Origin: Agrobacterium fabrum
GTDB lineage: Bacteria > Pseudomonadota > Alphaproteobacteria > Rhizobiales > Rhizobiaceae
NCBI GenBank assembly: GCA_003241215.1
Contig: QFOL01000001.1
Span: 14,888 to 78,887 of the forward strand
Length of the DNA: 64,000 bases
Direction of reading: 5' to 3'
Both the position numbers and the translations under genes were made by a program. The notes beneath the pieces were generated by a model. It made no database searches. It was not told the DNA's origin and worked only from the letters and a program-made list of their open reading frames with translations. Every line of letters starts with the position of its first letter. Position 1 is the stretch's first letter. This document shows positions 1 to 7,345 of this stretch, one piece after another.

Positions 1-814
1 GAAGGCGATCGCGTATATCAACAAGAGTGCCGGACATACCTTCATTCACGTACTCCCGAAGTCCGGAGGCTGCCTCACCATAACGCTCTTTGAGTGACCG
101 GACCGTCTCCGCGTGCCCTTTCAGGATTTCGTCGGCTGACTTCGCGCCTTCTTCCGCCGAGGTGAAATACTGAATAGCAAATGCCGTCGCTCCGACTGCC
201 GCAACTGATATCAACGACCATGGCGAGATGAGTGACATGAAGGCGTCACGAAGACCCTGAGCCTTGTTCTCCATACTTCCCATGACGCTAGCGACTTGCG
301 GGCCTTGCTGCAGGGCCACCGTCCACCACGGCATAAATGCGCCAGTCGTGATGATATCCTGCGCCTGAAAGGCAAGATTAGCCGTCTGGAAACGCTGGTT
401 ATTGCTGTTCGCCGGCGTTTCCGTAATGGCCTTGTTTCGACCCTTGATCGCATCAATGCTGGCAAGCGTCGAGCGACGGTTACGGTCAAGCGCAGCGGTC
501 ATCTCATCGGCAGAGAGTGCACCCGCAGAATGGGCGCTACGGATTTCCAACTGCGCCTGCTTGTACTGCATAATGACCGCGTAGAGCGGGCTATATTTGG
601 CGCGCAGCCGGTCCAACTCGGCGCCGGTCGAATTGCTGTTAGATGGCGTGCGCAGACCTTCGCCGGCTGCTTTCTTCAGTTTTTCCAGTTGTGTGGCAGT
701 TTGGTCGGCGGCCGTACCGATCGAGGCGACGGCCTGGCTGCTTTCAGCCGCACCTTGTTTAGCCTGGCTGGCATCGATCTCGACGCGTGCGGATATCTTG
801 AGAGGATTGCCCAT
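1..814 (-). CDS. Phage tail length tape measure protein, N-terminal part (runs off the window)
   Basis: An open frame reads from an ATG at 814 to the left edge without a stop, giving 271 residues of the N-terminus. It starts MGNPLKISARVEIDASQAKQ and is rich in Ala, Gln and Lys with predicted helical stretches, then a hydrophobic patch (SLISPWSLISVAAVGATAFA) around residues 190 to 210, typical of tape measure proteins of long-tailed phages that span the tail lumen and set tail length. The start overlaps the upstream stop in an ATGA arrangement. Its position right after the tail-assembly chaperones fits the family. The rest of the gene and the baseplate genes lie outside the window. Confidence 0.82.
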   Translation of the reverse strand, partial: MGNPLKISARVEIDASQAKQGAAESSQAVASIGTAADQTATQLEKLKKAAGEGLRTPSNSNSTGAELDRLRAKYSPLYAVIMQYKQAQLEIRSAHSAGALSADEMTAALDRNRRSTLASIDAIKGRNKAITETPANSNNQRFQTANLAFQAQDIITTGAFMPWWTVALQQGPQVASVMGSMENKAQGLRDAFMSLISPWSLISVAAVGATAFAIQYFTSAEEGAKSADEILKGHAETVRSLKERYGEAASGLREYVNEGMSGTLVDIRDRL

Positions 815-1077
815 CAGCCATCCACCTCGTTGAGAACGCGCAGCGCGACACCTTCCATGTAACGAAGATCAGCAAAGATATGCGCCGGTGCGCCCATGTC
901 ATCGAGGACGAGCTTGCACGCGGGATAATCGAGGCCAAGCCAGATCAGGCCAGCCAGACCGACAGCAACGCGCCACTGCGTTTCGCAGGCACGTAAGGCA
1001 ATGTAGCTGTCCCAGGCACTGGCCATGATCTGGATATCGTCCTCAACTTTTGGTGCGGCCTTGAACTGAACGCCCAT
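814..1077 (-). CDS. DUF1799-like tail assembly protein, probably made as a -1 frameshift extension of the preceding chaperone
   Basis: The frame encodes an 87-residue C-terminal module (VEDDIQIMASAWDSYIALRA near its start) resembling DUF1799 proteins, which occupy the lambda gpT position between the tail chaperone and the tape measure gene. The ATG at 1077 has no Shine-Dalgarno sequence. The same frame is open upstream, without any stop, to position 1179, where it meets the slippery site in the preceding gene. The likely product is therefore a chaperone fusion of about 259 residues (gpG-T type) rather than a free protein. In lambda the fusion recruits tail tube subunits to the tape measure. 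Family assignment rests on position and general resemblance; the fusion is read from the DNA. Confidence 0.75.
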   Translation of the reverse strand: MGVQFKAAPKVEDDIQIMASAWDSYIALRACETQWRVAVGLAGLIWLGLDYPACKLVLDDMGAPAHIFADLRYMEGVALRVLNEVDG

Positions 1078-1133
1078 CTGTTCGAATTGCTTGCGGGCGT
1101 CGGCATCGATGGCGGTGGGCTTGCTCTTGTCGG

Positions 1134-1185
1134 CACGGCCAAGGCGGGCATGCGCCCAGGCCGTGGCGATTATTTTGAGTTTCCC
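1134..1185 (-). other. Programmed -1 ribosomal frameshift signal (slippery heptamer plus stem-loop)
   Basis: On the minus strand the chaperone gene ends CTG GGA AAC TCA AAA TAA. The phase-matched heptamer G GGA AAC (1185 to 1179) fits the X XXY YYZ rule, and a slip of one base back enters the frame of the DUF1799 module. Thirteen bases downstream the arms CACGGCC (1165 to 1159) and GGCCGTG (1140 to 1134) form a perfect 7-bp stem, and the 18-nt loop contains a nested GGGC-GCAT-GCCC hairpin. The zero-frame stop lies between the slip site and the stem. This is the architecture of the lambda G/T signal (heptamer GGGAAAG). Confidence 0.85.
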
Positions 1186-1592
1186 AGACGGGCCTTGTCT
1201 TCGGAGATGGCTTCCTGATAGGCGCGGCGCAGCGCGTTTTTCACGCGGTTGTGGGCGTAGACCATTTTCAGGGTGTCGGAATTGAACGGGATCGGTTTGT
1301 CGTCATCGTCGACGATGCCGTGCCAGCCGCGCATCACCTGCGACAGCGCATTGAAATCGTGGGTATCGATCAGCGCCTGAATATCTGCGAGGTCTTTGGT
1401 GCTCATGTCCGGCTTGATCTGCTCGAACAGGGCAACGCGCTCTTTGTCGGTTTCCTTCGCCTGCGCCGGCTCGATGATTGCGAAATGGGCCGTGAACTCG
1501 CGTTCGATCAGTTTGCCGGGCGTGCCCGGGTCGGGCTCCATCACCTTGACCGGCCATTTGAAGGTGAGTTCCGAAGAGAGTTTGAAGGCCAT
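1170..1592 (-). CDS. Phage tail assembly chaperone (lambda gpG-like position), upstream partner of the frameshift
   Basis: This 140-residue protein begins MAFKLSSELTFKWPVKVMEP, a beta-rich N-terminus followed by an acidic helical region. It lies directly after the tail tube and zinc-knuckle genes and before the DUF1799 module and tape measure gene, where siphophages encode the tail assembly chaperone. A good Shine-Dalgarno (AAGGGA) precedes the ATG. In the family the short form and a frameshifted longer form together keep the tape measure soluble and guide tube polymerisation. The -1 slip site lies in the last few codons, so ordinary termination yields the 140-residue form. The function comes from position and the frameshift rather than from a diagnostic motif. 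Confidence 0.75.
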   Translation of the reverse strand: MAFKLSSELTFKWPVKVMEPDPGTPGKLIEREFTAHFAIIEPAQAKETDKERVALFEQIKPDMSTKDLADIQALIDTHDFNALSQVMRGWHGIVDDDDKPIPFNSDTLKMVYAHNRVKNALRRAYQEAISEDKARLGNSK

Positions 1593-1628
1593 TTGAGTTC
1601 CCTTTAAACGCGCCTCAAAGGCGCAATT

Positions 1629-1817
1629 TCAGTCTCGGATGATGATGCCGCCCTCTACCGGCTGACTGCGGATTTTCGGGCAGGCCTCGTAATTGTGTTT
1701 GTTGGAGCCGCAATAGGTGCACCGCAGATGAAGCGGCGTTGCGCTGCCGCCCCAAGTTTTGGGGCAGGCTTCGAAGGTGTGGAGCTGGGAGCCGCAATAG
1801 GTGCAACGAATGCGCAT
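1629..1817 (-). CDS. Small protein of two CCHC zinc knuckles
   Basis: The 62-residue protein contains two units with spacing C-x2-C-x4-H-x4-C, the retroviral-type zinc knuckle: CTYCGSQLHTFEAC at residues 5 to 18 and CTYCGSNKHNYEAC at residues 33 to 46. The two units share an identical 18-nt stretch (TGCACCTATTGCGGCTCC), so they arose by internal duplication. The tail is short and ends in IIIRD. Zinc knuckles usually bind single-stranded RNA or DNA. The gene sits between the tail tube gene (13-bp gap) and the tail chaperone gene (36-bp gap), in the middle of a late structural operon. Its role is unknown. It is not related in sequence to Mu Com, although it has the same length. Confidence 0.8.
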   Translation of the reverse strand: MRIRCTYCGSQLHTFEACPKTWGGSATPLHLRCTYCGSNKHNYEACPKIRSQPVEGGIIIRD

Positions 1818-1830
1818 CGGCTCCGTCCCC

Positions 1831-2763
1831 TCACTGGAAGGTAATCAGGATTTCGTCGTTGCCGGCCGTCGTTGGCGTGAACATCAGCGGCAACGTGTTG
1901 TTCATGATGCGCTGCGTTTCGCCGTAGGTCGGCCGTCCGATCTGCACGGCCGGCGCATCGAACTTGACGATGTTGCCGGCAACCGTTCCATGCTGGGCTG
2001 AAAGAATACCCTTGGTGTGAGAGCGGGCGATCTGGAACCAGTTCTTGTCGGCAAGGTGCGTGGCTTCCATGATGGCGCTGCCGGTCATCTGGCGGTCGGT
2101 CTGCTCGATCGATTCCGAGTTGATGAGCATGCGCGGCTCGATCTCGTTCGCCAGATCGAAGGTGATGCCTTCGCAAGCCCCGGCATAACCGAACAGGGTA
2201 ACCGAAGTATTGGCATCGTTGACGGGAACAGGAGCCAAGAAGTCGGTCACATCCACGACAGGCAAGGCCACGTCTGCGATGGTGCCGATCAGGCCGGTCA
2301 TCGTGAAGACGAAACGTCCAATCTGGCGCGGCGTCAGCCCGAAGGTCATGGTGCCACGGGTGCCGACCAGGACATGATTGACGCCGTCGATGTTGAAATA
2401 GTGCGTGGTGCTTTCGAAGAGACGGGAAACCGGCTTGTACTCGACCTTCTGGGCGGCGGTGACGATTTCCTGAAAACCGCTGGCGCGCAGGCATGGCCCC
2501 ACGGCCGGCGCGGTGCCCGCGACACCAGAGCCGGCAATCTCGATCTCGTAAGACAGGCGGGCATAATTGCCATCGAGGATGATGCCCTGATGGCCCATGT
2601 TGGGCAGCACCAGGTCGCGGGTCAAATCTTCGCCCAGCAGCGGTTCCAGGCTTACATTGGTGGCAAGCATGGCATTGGCTGCGCCGGTCGGCACGGCGTC
2701 CACGCCATAAGTGACCTCGGGTTTCACCAGGAGGGCGCGGTTACGCCAGTAGCGCTTAGCCAT
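1831..2763 (-). CDS. Phage tail tube (major tail) protein
   Basis: The 310-residue protein starts MAKRYWRNRALLVKPEVTYG, the common opening of the tail tube proteins of Mu-like siphophages (xxAxLxKxExTYGxDxxPT), and is beta-strand rich throughout with a C-terminal IMNNTLPLMFTPTTAGNDEI. It would polymerise into the hexameric tube of a flexible, non-contractile tail. It overlaps the preceding small gene by 8 bp. No contractile sheath gene is seen next to it, which argues for a siphovirus tail. Identification is by overall character and by position between the tail completion genes and the chaperones. Confidence 0.8.
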   Translation of the reverse strand: MAKRYWRNRALLVKPEVTYGVDAVPTGAANAMLATNVSLEPLLGEDLTRDLVLPNMGHQGIILDGNYARLSYEIEIAGSGVAGTAPAVGPCLRASGFQEIVTAAQKVEYKPVSRLFESTTHYFNIDGVNHVLVGTRGTMTFGLTPRQIGRFVFTMTGLIGTIADVALPVVDVTDFLAPVPVNDANTSVTLFGYAGACEGITFDLANEIEPRMLINSESIEQTDRQMTGSAIMEATHLADKNWFQIARSHTKGILSAQHGTVAGNIVKFDAPAVQIGRPTYGETQRIMNNTLPLMFTPTTAGNDEILITFQ

Positions 2764-2926
2764 TTTTGTCTTCCTTCGGTTTCCGGCCGGAACCGGTGAT
2801 GTTCTTTCGGATCGCTTCAGCGGCAGCTTCGCTCAAGCCGGCGTCGACCTGTTTCTGTTCGGTGCGGCTTACCAGTGTCAGCGAGCCGTCCTCGTTGCGG
2901 GTGTAAGAGCCGCCTTCGCCGTTCAT
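2756..2926 (-). CDS. Hypothetical phage protein, 56 residues
   Basis: A short hydrophilic protein, MNGEGGSYTRNEDGSLTLVS at its start and a Lys-rich end. I chose the ATG at 2926, which overlaps the upstream stop as ATGA and has GGAGAT eight bases upstream; an earlier ATG at 2959 would overlap the previous gene by 37 bp without a good ribosome-binding site. Similar short acidic-then-basic proteins are often found just before tail tube genes in Mu-like phages. No function can be assigned. Confidence 0.65.
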   Translation of the reverse strand: MNGEGGSYTRNEDGSLTLVSRTEQKQVDAGLSEAAAEAIRKNITGSGRKPKEDKNG

Positions 2927-3348
2927 GGACGTATCTCCAGATTGCGGGTGGTCTGCCATGTCTGCACGTAGGCGGTAACGCCGTTGCCAAGGGGGGCGGC
3001 CTGACCGGCAACCATTTCGATCAGTTCACTTTCCGGAAGCGGTGCCCACCCGGCCAGCGCCTGCTCGATCGCTCCCTTATGGGTGTCGAACAGAGAGACC
3101 TTTTTGCCGCCCGTGGCGTCGTCGTATCGGCGGATGATGAGTGCGGTCAGGAACTGCACATGAACCAACTGGCGGAAGGCGCCGGCGGCATAGGGGTTCG
3201 GCTCGGGACGCTCGCGAAACGGCAGAACGAACGTCGTGCCGGAACGCGGTGCGGTTCCCTTTTCGAGCGCGTCTAGGTTCTCGGCCGTTTCAACCGCCGT
3301 GAGTGCCGGCGCTTTTTCCTTCAGGCGATCGACGATGATCTGAAGCAT
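2923..3348 (-). CDS. Mu gp37-like tail completion / head-tail joining protein
   Basis: The gene starts MLQIIVDRLKEKAPALTAVE at the ATG of an ATGA overlap with the DUF1320 gene, giving 141 residues; a longer frame upstream is only Arg-rich shadow. The protein opens with a helix, then beta segments (TTFVLPFRERPEPNP, VHVQFLTALIIRRY). It follows the DUF1320 gene as the gp37-type protein does in Mu-like phages, where it is thought to complete the tail or join it to the head. This assignment depends mainly on the conserved position. Confidence 0.65.
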   Translation of the reverse strand: MLQIIVDRLKEKAPALTAVETAENLDALEKGTAPRSGTTFVLPFRERPEPNPYAAGAFRQLVHVQFLTALIIRRYDDATGGKKVSLFDTHKGAIEQALAGWAPLPESELIEMVAGQAAPLGNGVTAYVQTWQTTRNLEIRP

Positions 3349-3776
3349 CACAACCAGCCTTTCAGGTTCTCGGCCGTAAACACCGGCTCCCGGCCAACAA
3401 CGCTCACGCGCCCGTCTGGCGATGGCTCGGGTTCGGGTTCGTCCGCGCCGACGGGCAGCTGAAGGCGGCCGGCGCCGACGTCCTTCAGCGCACCGACCGC
3501 CTCTTTCCAATCACGGACGACATGGTCGGGTGGCCCGTCGCGATGCAGGAAGTAGCGAGCGATCGACACCGCCCAGGTACGGACAAGATCGGGAACGGCG
3601 GTGAAAGGAAGCGAATAGCGTACGCGGACATAACCGTTGACGGTGTTGTCGGCGTGGACAAGCGCTGCCTCGACGACATCAGGATCGGCGGTGCCATCCA
3701 TGTCACGATCGGCGACCTGAAGGATTTCGTCAGCGCCGGCGCGTTCGATCAGGTCCGCAAGGGAGGCGTAGGGCAT
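3348..3776 (-). CDS. DUF1320 (Mu gp36-like) head completion protein
   Basis: The 142-residue product starts MPYASLADLIERAGADEILQ and continues with VVEAALVHADNTVNGYVRVR and a PDLVRTWAVSIARYFLH segment. This is the DUF1320 pattern (Mu gp36), an all-helical head-tail connector fold that binds the portal ring. The ATG at 3776 lies two bases after the previous stop with a GGGGAG ribosome-binding site; a longer frame to 3824 has no support. The C-terminus is Pro/Glu rich (EPEPEPSPDG) and then ends in VFTAENLKGWL. Confidence 0.82.
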   Translation of the reverse strand: MPYASLADLIERAGADEILQVADRDMDGTADPDVVEAALVHADNTVNGYVRVRYSLPFTAVPDLVRTWAVSIARYFLHRDGPPDHVVRDWKEAVGALKDVGAGRLQLPVGADEPEPEPSPDGRVSVVGREPVFTAENLKGWL

Positions 3777-3777
3777 A

Positions 3778-4458
3778 TTACTCCCCGTTCTCCCATTCGG
3801 GATCGCATCCGCCAGCAGCTGCAACGTCCGTGTGCTGGTTGCGCGTCAGAGGGAGTTCCTTGCCGGCCTCGAACAGCACGCCGTCGAGGCGAACGGAAGT
3901 CGTGATGTCAAAATAGCGCTTTTCATCGTCGCCGGCGCTGGCGCGCTTTTTCTCACGCCATTCTTTCAGGGCGGCGTTGTCTTCCGCGAGCTCACGCACG
4001 ATGCCAGCCGGATCGTCGCTGCCGATCCATTCCTGAAGGTCGGGATAATCCCTCGCCACGTCGACAATCATCTCAAGCAGTTTGCCACCGATTGCGGCGA
4101 GCCTGAGTGTCTCGGCGGCGGTGGACGCGTCCACCTTCAGGACGGCGGTAATGTCATTGCTGACGGAACCGGCATTCGCGCCGGCCCCGCTCGCATCGCC
4201 CTGGGAGGGTTCGCTGAAAGGAGCGACAGGCGTAGCGGCCGAAACCGCGCCTGTCTGGTCATGCCCTTCGCCGCCCTGTTTCTGGTTGGAAACAGAACCG
4301 TTGGCGTCGGCCGGGCCAGTATTGGTCCCGTCCGGACCGTTCGAACCGGACGGGGTAGATGACAGCGATGTGGTAACGCCGGCATCATTCTGCGACTGCT
4401 CTGCGGTTGTGTTCGAGGCAACGGGATCAGTCGCGGAATTCTTGGTTGTCTTTTTCAT
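3778..4458 (-). CDS. gp35/HI1506-like phage protein with a low-complexity N-terminus
   Basis: The 226-residue protein has a Ser/Thr/Asn/Gly-rich first 100 residues without aromatic content, a helical middle (IGGKLLEMIVDVARDYPDLQ) and a C-terminal segment FDITTSVRLDGVLFEAGKEL followed by LTRNQHTDVAAAGG. The C-terminal part resembles the small HI1506/gp35 domain that Mu-like phages place between capsid and gp36, here lengthened by a disordered arm. The function is unknown. The long polar arm could be a tail-like extension exposed in or on the capsid, but that is only a guess. Confidence 0.6.
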   Translation of the reverse strand: MKKTTKNSATDPVASNTTAEQSQNDAGVTTSLSSTPSGSNGPDGTNTGPADANGSVSNQKQGGEGHDQTGAVSAATPVAPFSEPSQGDASGAGANAGSVSNDITAVLKVDASTAAETLRLAAIGGKLLEMIVDVARDYPDLQEWIGSDDPAGIVRELAEDNAALKEWREKKRASAGDDEKRYFDITTSVRLDGVLFEAGKELPLTRNQHTDVAAAGGCDPEWENGE

Positions 4459-4556
4459 GAAAAAGGCTCCTTCGGATTTTGCGGAAAGGGCGATATCGCC
4501 CCTTTCGGAAAACCCGCCCGGTAATGGCCGGGAGGGTATCGATCAGTTGATCGGCT

Positions 4557-4811
4557 TCAGGCAGGCCGCAGGCGGTTGTCGAGGTTCAGACCATTGGTCA
4601 GATAGCTTTCCCGGTAGACCGGCTTCAGCTGCTCGATGACGCGCAGCGTGATGAGCTTGATCGGAGCAAAAAGATTGAAAGCGGCGTGAACGCGGGTGGT
4701 TTTCACGAGGTAGGAAACCGGCGTGACAAAGAGATCGAAGACGGTATCCGCGACAAAGCGGATAAACATCAGCGGCATTGCGAGGGCATAAAGGATTTTA
4801 TGGCGGGTCAT
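4557..4811 (-). CDS. Small hydrophobic phage protein, 84 residues, unrecognised
   Basis: The sequence MTRHKILYALAMPLMFIRFV opens with a possible membrane segment and continues with a second hydrophobic stretch (DLFVTPVSYLV) and a basic amphipathic C-terminus. The gene lies alone between the gp35-like gene (98-bp gap) and the capsid gene (70-bp gap), inside the head operon. An obviously membrane-leaning protein here is unusual. I do not recognise a family. GGAAGCACG before the ATG is a usable ribosome-binding site. Confidence 0.6.
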   Translation of the reverse strand: MTRHKILYALAMPLMFIRFVADTVFDLFVTPVSYLVKTTRVHAAFNLFAPIKLITLRVIEQLKPVYRESYLTNGLNLDNRLRPA

Positions 4812-4881
4812 CGTGCTTCCTTGGTTTGCAGGTGGGTGTGTCTCACCCGGAAGCCCGGAAGAGACCTTTCAGGCCGCCCGA

Positions 4882-5817
4882 TCAGGCGACGGCGTTTTCG
4901 AAGAAGTAGCCGAGGTCCGGAGCGGCGATGACTTCCTTGACGCTTTCACCAGAGCGGACACGGACGGAGCCGCGCAGACCGATCTTCGGTTCGTCGATGG
5001 AGCCGGCAACGCGGGTGCCGTATTGCGCTGTCCATGCGAAGGTCGGAACCTCGCCGAGACTGGAAACGATCTTCTCACGTCGGATCAGCGAAGCATGTTT
5101 GCCCCAGAGGCGATAACGCACCGCAGCCTGACCCGGCTTGGCAGCGTTCGCCCAGCCGGAGCCGACAAGAATGTCGTCCAGTTCCAGAAGATCGGCGACG
5201 GCGCGCTTGTTCGCCAGACCATCGGCAGCACCGGAAGGTGTCAGGGCGCGGAGAACGGAGAGGTTCGTCCGCAACGCTGACCAGGTGGCGCGGCCAAGCA
5301 CCAGGACGTTACCGGGCATGACCATCTTGTCCTGGGCGGCGGTGATCTGGACGATCGGCTTCGCATCCACATGCGACCACTGCGAGGCGCCAACGAGGAT
5401 CTCTTTGTTACCGACGGGATAGGTGGCTGCGTTGAATATCTTCGCGGCTGTGCGCTGCTCGCGATCGAGCTCCACGAGATTGGTAAGTTGCTGGGTCGCG
5501 AATGATCGCGGGTCGAAACCGGGAGGCGCCTGGGTGATGTCATCGATCGGAATGATCGAGTCCTGCCCGTAGTCTTCCGTCATGGCGGGCGTATCCGTGC
5601 CGCCGAACTCAACCGTGCCGGGCTCGGACTTGCGGCCGACCTTGGTGTCCGGAATGGTGATCATCTGGTCGAAACCAAAGACCATGTATTTGAACTGCTG
5701 CTTTGTCAGGCGCGGTTCCAGCCGGGGCGCAACCTGGTCGGCAATCATTTCAGCGTTTTTGAAGGCAATCGCGATGCCTGTCAGTTCGGGATCGACGGGA
5801 AACGGCTGTCCAGCCAT
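4882..5817 (-). CDS. Major capsid protein
   Basis: The 311-residue protein begins MAGQPFPVDPELTGIAIAFK and contains segments common to major capsid proteins of B3/RcapMu-type phages (ADQVAPRLEPRLTKQQFKYM; RSFATQQLTNLVELDREQRT; GNVLVLGRATWSALRTN). It is encoded straight after the decoration protein gene and downstream of the protease/scaffold gene, the usual head-gene order. It would form the HK97-fold shell. Length is typical for the family. A helper protease cut of the N-terminus is not evident. Confidence 0.88.
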   Translation of the reverse strand: MAGQPFPVDPELTGIAIAFKNAEMIADQVAPRLEPRLTKQQFKYMVFGFDQMITIPDTKVGRKSEPGTVEFGGTDTPAMTEDYGQDSIIPIDDITQAPPGFDPRSFATQQLTNLVELDREQRTAAKIFNAATYPVGNKEILVGASQWSHVDAKPIVQITAAQDKMVMPGNVLVLGRATWSALRTNLSVLRALTPSGAADGLANKRAVADLLELDDILVGSGWANAAKPGQAAVRYRLWGKHASLIRREKIVSSLGEVPTFAWTAQYGTRVAGSIDEPKIGLRGSVRVRSGESVKEVIAAPDLGYFFENAVA

Positions 5818-5844
5818 GTGTTTTGCTCCTGGTGGAAAGGGGGC

Positions 5845-6216
5845 TTAGCCCTGGATACGGGTCGGATTGACAAAAGCCTTGGCGATGTCGCCGGCAGCAC
5901 CGGTGACGAGGACGCGGCCGAGGACATTGCTGTTGACGCCAGCGGCGGGAGCAGCGGCAACGGACCGGCCGGTCGCATCGGCGGTCACAAATGCGCCGGG
6001 GGTGACGCCGCCACCGATCTCGATGTCAGCGGGGCCGAACAGGACGACATCGATGCGGGCCTTGTCAGCTGCGCCACCTGGAAAGTCCGTCACGCCGATG
6101 ATGACGTCGGTCGGAGCAGTCGCCAACGCGACTTCGCCGTCGTTGGCGGTGAACTTCACCTGCTTGCGATGGCCGATGGCGCCGGCACAGACGAATGACT
6201 TGATAAACGGGTTCAT
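5845..6216 (-). CDS. Capsid decoration protein (DUF2190-like)
   Basis: The product is 123 residues from the ATG at 6216 (MNPFIKSFVCAGAIGHRKQV), preceded by GAAGGAGCGAGC. It has the Gly/Ala/Val-rich, beta-strand pattern of DUF2190 decoration proteins (VIGVTDFPGGAADKARIDVV; GGGVTPGAFVTADATGR). Such proteins trimerise on the outside of the capsid and stabilise it. It lies 10 bp after the protease/scaffold gene and 27 bp before the major capsid gene. The longer frame reaching 6423 is antisense-like Arg/Pro-rich shadow and was not used. Confidence 0.8.
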   Translation of the reverse strand: MNPFIKSFVCAGAIGHRKQVKFTANDGEVALATAPTDVIIGVTDFPGGAADKARIDVVLFGPADIEIGGGVTPGAFVTADATGRSVAAAPAAGVNSNVLGRVLVTGAAGDIAKAFVNPTRIQG

Positions 6217-6226
6217 GCTCGCTCCT

Positions 6227-6697
6227 TCAGCGTCTGGACTTGGCACGCGAAAGGGCGGTGGCGGGGCTGATGTCCTCGCCTTTTTCCTTCGCGGCCTTGA
6301 TTTCGGTTTCGATCGCGGTAGCAACGTGCTGCGGATCGGAGAAGTCCGGACCGTCGCCCTGCGCCAATTCCTTGGTGGACACTGGCACCGGTAGTTTGCC
6401 GAGGAGATCGCGGAAGGCCGCACGCGGCGACTTGGTCACGGTTTCGTCGCCTTCGGAGAAGGTGAGCGTTTCGCCATCGTCGAGTTCGGAGAACAGCGCG
6501 GTTGCCGATTCCTTCAGACCGATCGGAAGCCGGCCGGCTTCAATGATGGAGGTGACGAAGGCGGCATCTTCCGTCGCCCGCGTCTTCTTGACGTTTTCGG
6601 AAAACGTGGTCTCGCGGCCGGCAACTTCGGTCTCGCGCTGCTTCAGAGCGTCCTCGCGGGCATCAAGCTCCGCCTGCCGCTGTTCGGCGGTTTTCAT
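6227..6697 (-). other. Probable internal translation start for a separate scaffold protein (Mu gpZ-like)
   Basis: Inside the protease gene an in-frame ATG at 6697 (MKTAEQRQAELDAREDALKQ) is preceded by GAAGGA with suitable spacing. Initiation here would give a 156-residue coiled-coil protein equal to the scaffold half. Mu makes its scaffold Z from an internal start in I. The seen facts are the in-frame ATG, the Shine-Dalgarno match and the domain boundary; separate synthesis is inferred. Confidence 0.5.
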
Positions 6698-7345
6698 GGT
6701 CGTGTCCTTCGGTTCTGTTTCGGAGAAATGGGGGCGGACCTCTTCCACGCGGCCATCGGCGCGAATGTCGGCGGCGGTCTGGGCGATCTGGTCGAGGTCC
6801 CACGGCGGCACGATCTTATCGGCCGTCTCGACGTCCCGGGTCTCGATGATGAAATCGCGGATGCGGCGGAAAAGGCTGGCGACGTTGTCGAACGCCCAGG
6901 CGGTGCGGTACTCGGAAAACTCAAGCTCAATCGCCAGTTCCCCTTCGGCAAACTCGACCGGCTTCAGGCCCTTGATGGCGGGCGGCTCCGCGCCAAGAAA
7001 ACCGACATGGCGAAGGTGATATTTTCCGGGCGTGGGATTGCCGGTCTGGGTCGGGTGATAAAGACCGGCCGAGCGCTTGGAGAATTTGCCGTCGCGGACC
7101 ATTTCCGAGAAGGTGGTGTCAACCTGTTCGGGTACGGCGACGATGCGGCCGTCCTTGACCTCAAGCGACTTGATCCAGCCATAGGCAGGGCCATCCTGTT
7201 TCGGATGACCAATGACGATCGGCGCGTGATGCAGCGCCGGGTCGTAGCTCGCGACGATGTCGGCAACATCGGTCTCAGCGAAGTTGAGCGTCTGCCCCTT
7301 CGCTGTGGTATGGGTGCCGGTGCGGAAAATTTCGAACGGTTTCAT
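6227..7345 (-). CDS. Mu gpI-like prohead protease with C-terminal scaffold
   Basis: The 372-residue protein from the ATG at 7345 (MKPFEIFRTGTHTTAKGQTL) matches the Mu-like prophage I protein: an N-terminal protease half with DPALHHAPIVIGHPKQDGPA and SAGLYHPTQTGNPTPGKYHL, and a C-terminal helical scaffold half (QRQAELDAREDALKQRETEV). In Mu the protease matures the prohead and its C-terminal part is the scaffold. A start nine codons earlier, at 7372, is possible but the family begins at the chosen Met. The start is preceded immediately by a GCCCCC/GGGGGC inverted repeat covering the ribosome-binding region. Confidence 0.85.
   Translation of the reverse strand: MKPFEIFRTGTHTTAKGQTLNFAETDVADIVASYDPALHHAPIVIGHPKQDGPAYGWIKSLEVKDGRIVAVPEQVDTTFSEMVRDGKFSKRSAGLYHPTQTGNPTPGKYHLRHVGFLGAEPPAIKGLKPVEFAEGELAIELEFSEYRTAWAFDNVASLFRRIRDFIIETRDVETADKIVPPWDLDQIAQTAADIRADGRVEEVRPHFSETEPKDTTMKTAEQRQAELDAREDALKQRETEVAGRETTFSENVKKTRATEDAAFVTSIIEAGRLPIGLKESATALFSELDDGETLTFSEGDETVTKSPRAAFRDLLGKLPVPVSTKELAQGDGPDFSDPQHVATAIETEIKAAKEKGEDISPATALSRAKSRR

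Noticed and set aside
1629-1817. Identity of the zinc-knuckle protein as Mu Com
   Set aside because: The length is the same (62 residues) and both bind zinc, but the ligand spacing differs and there is no mom gene beside it.
1655-2494. A 279-codon minus-strand frame overlapping the tail tube and zinc-knuckle genes
   Set aside because: It is a different frame of the same strand, Arg/His/Pro rich, with no ribosome-binding site; the tail tube frame matches its family.
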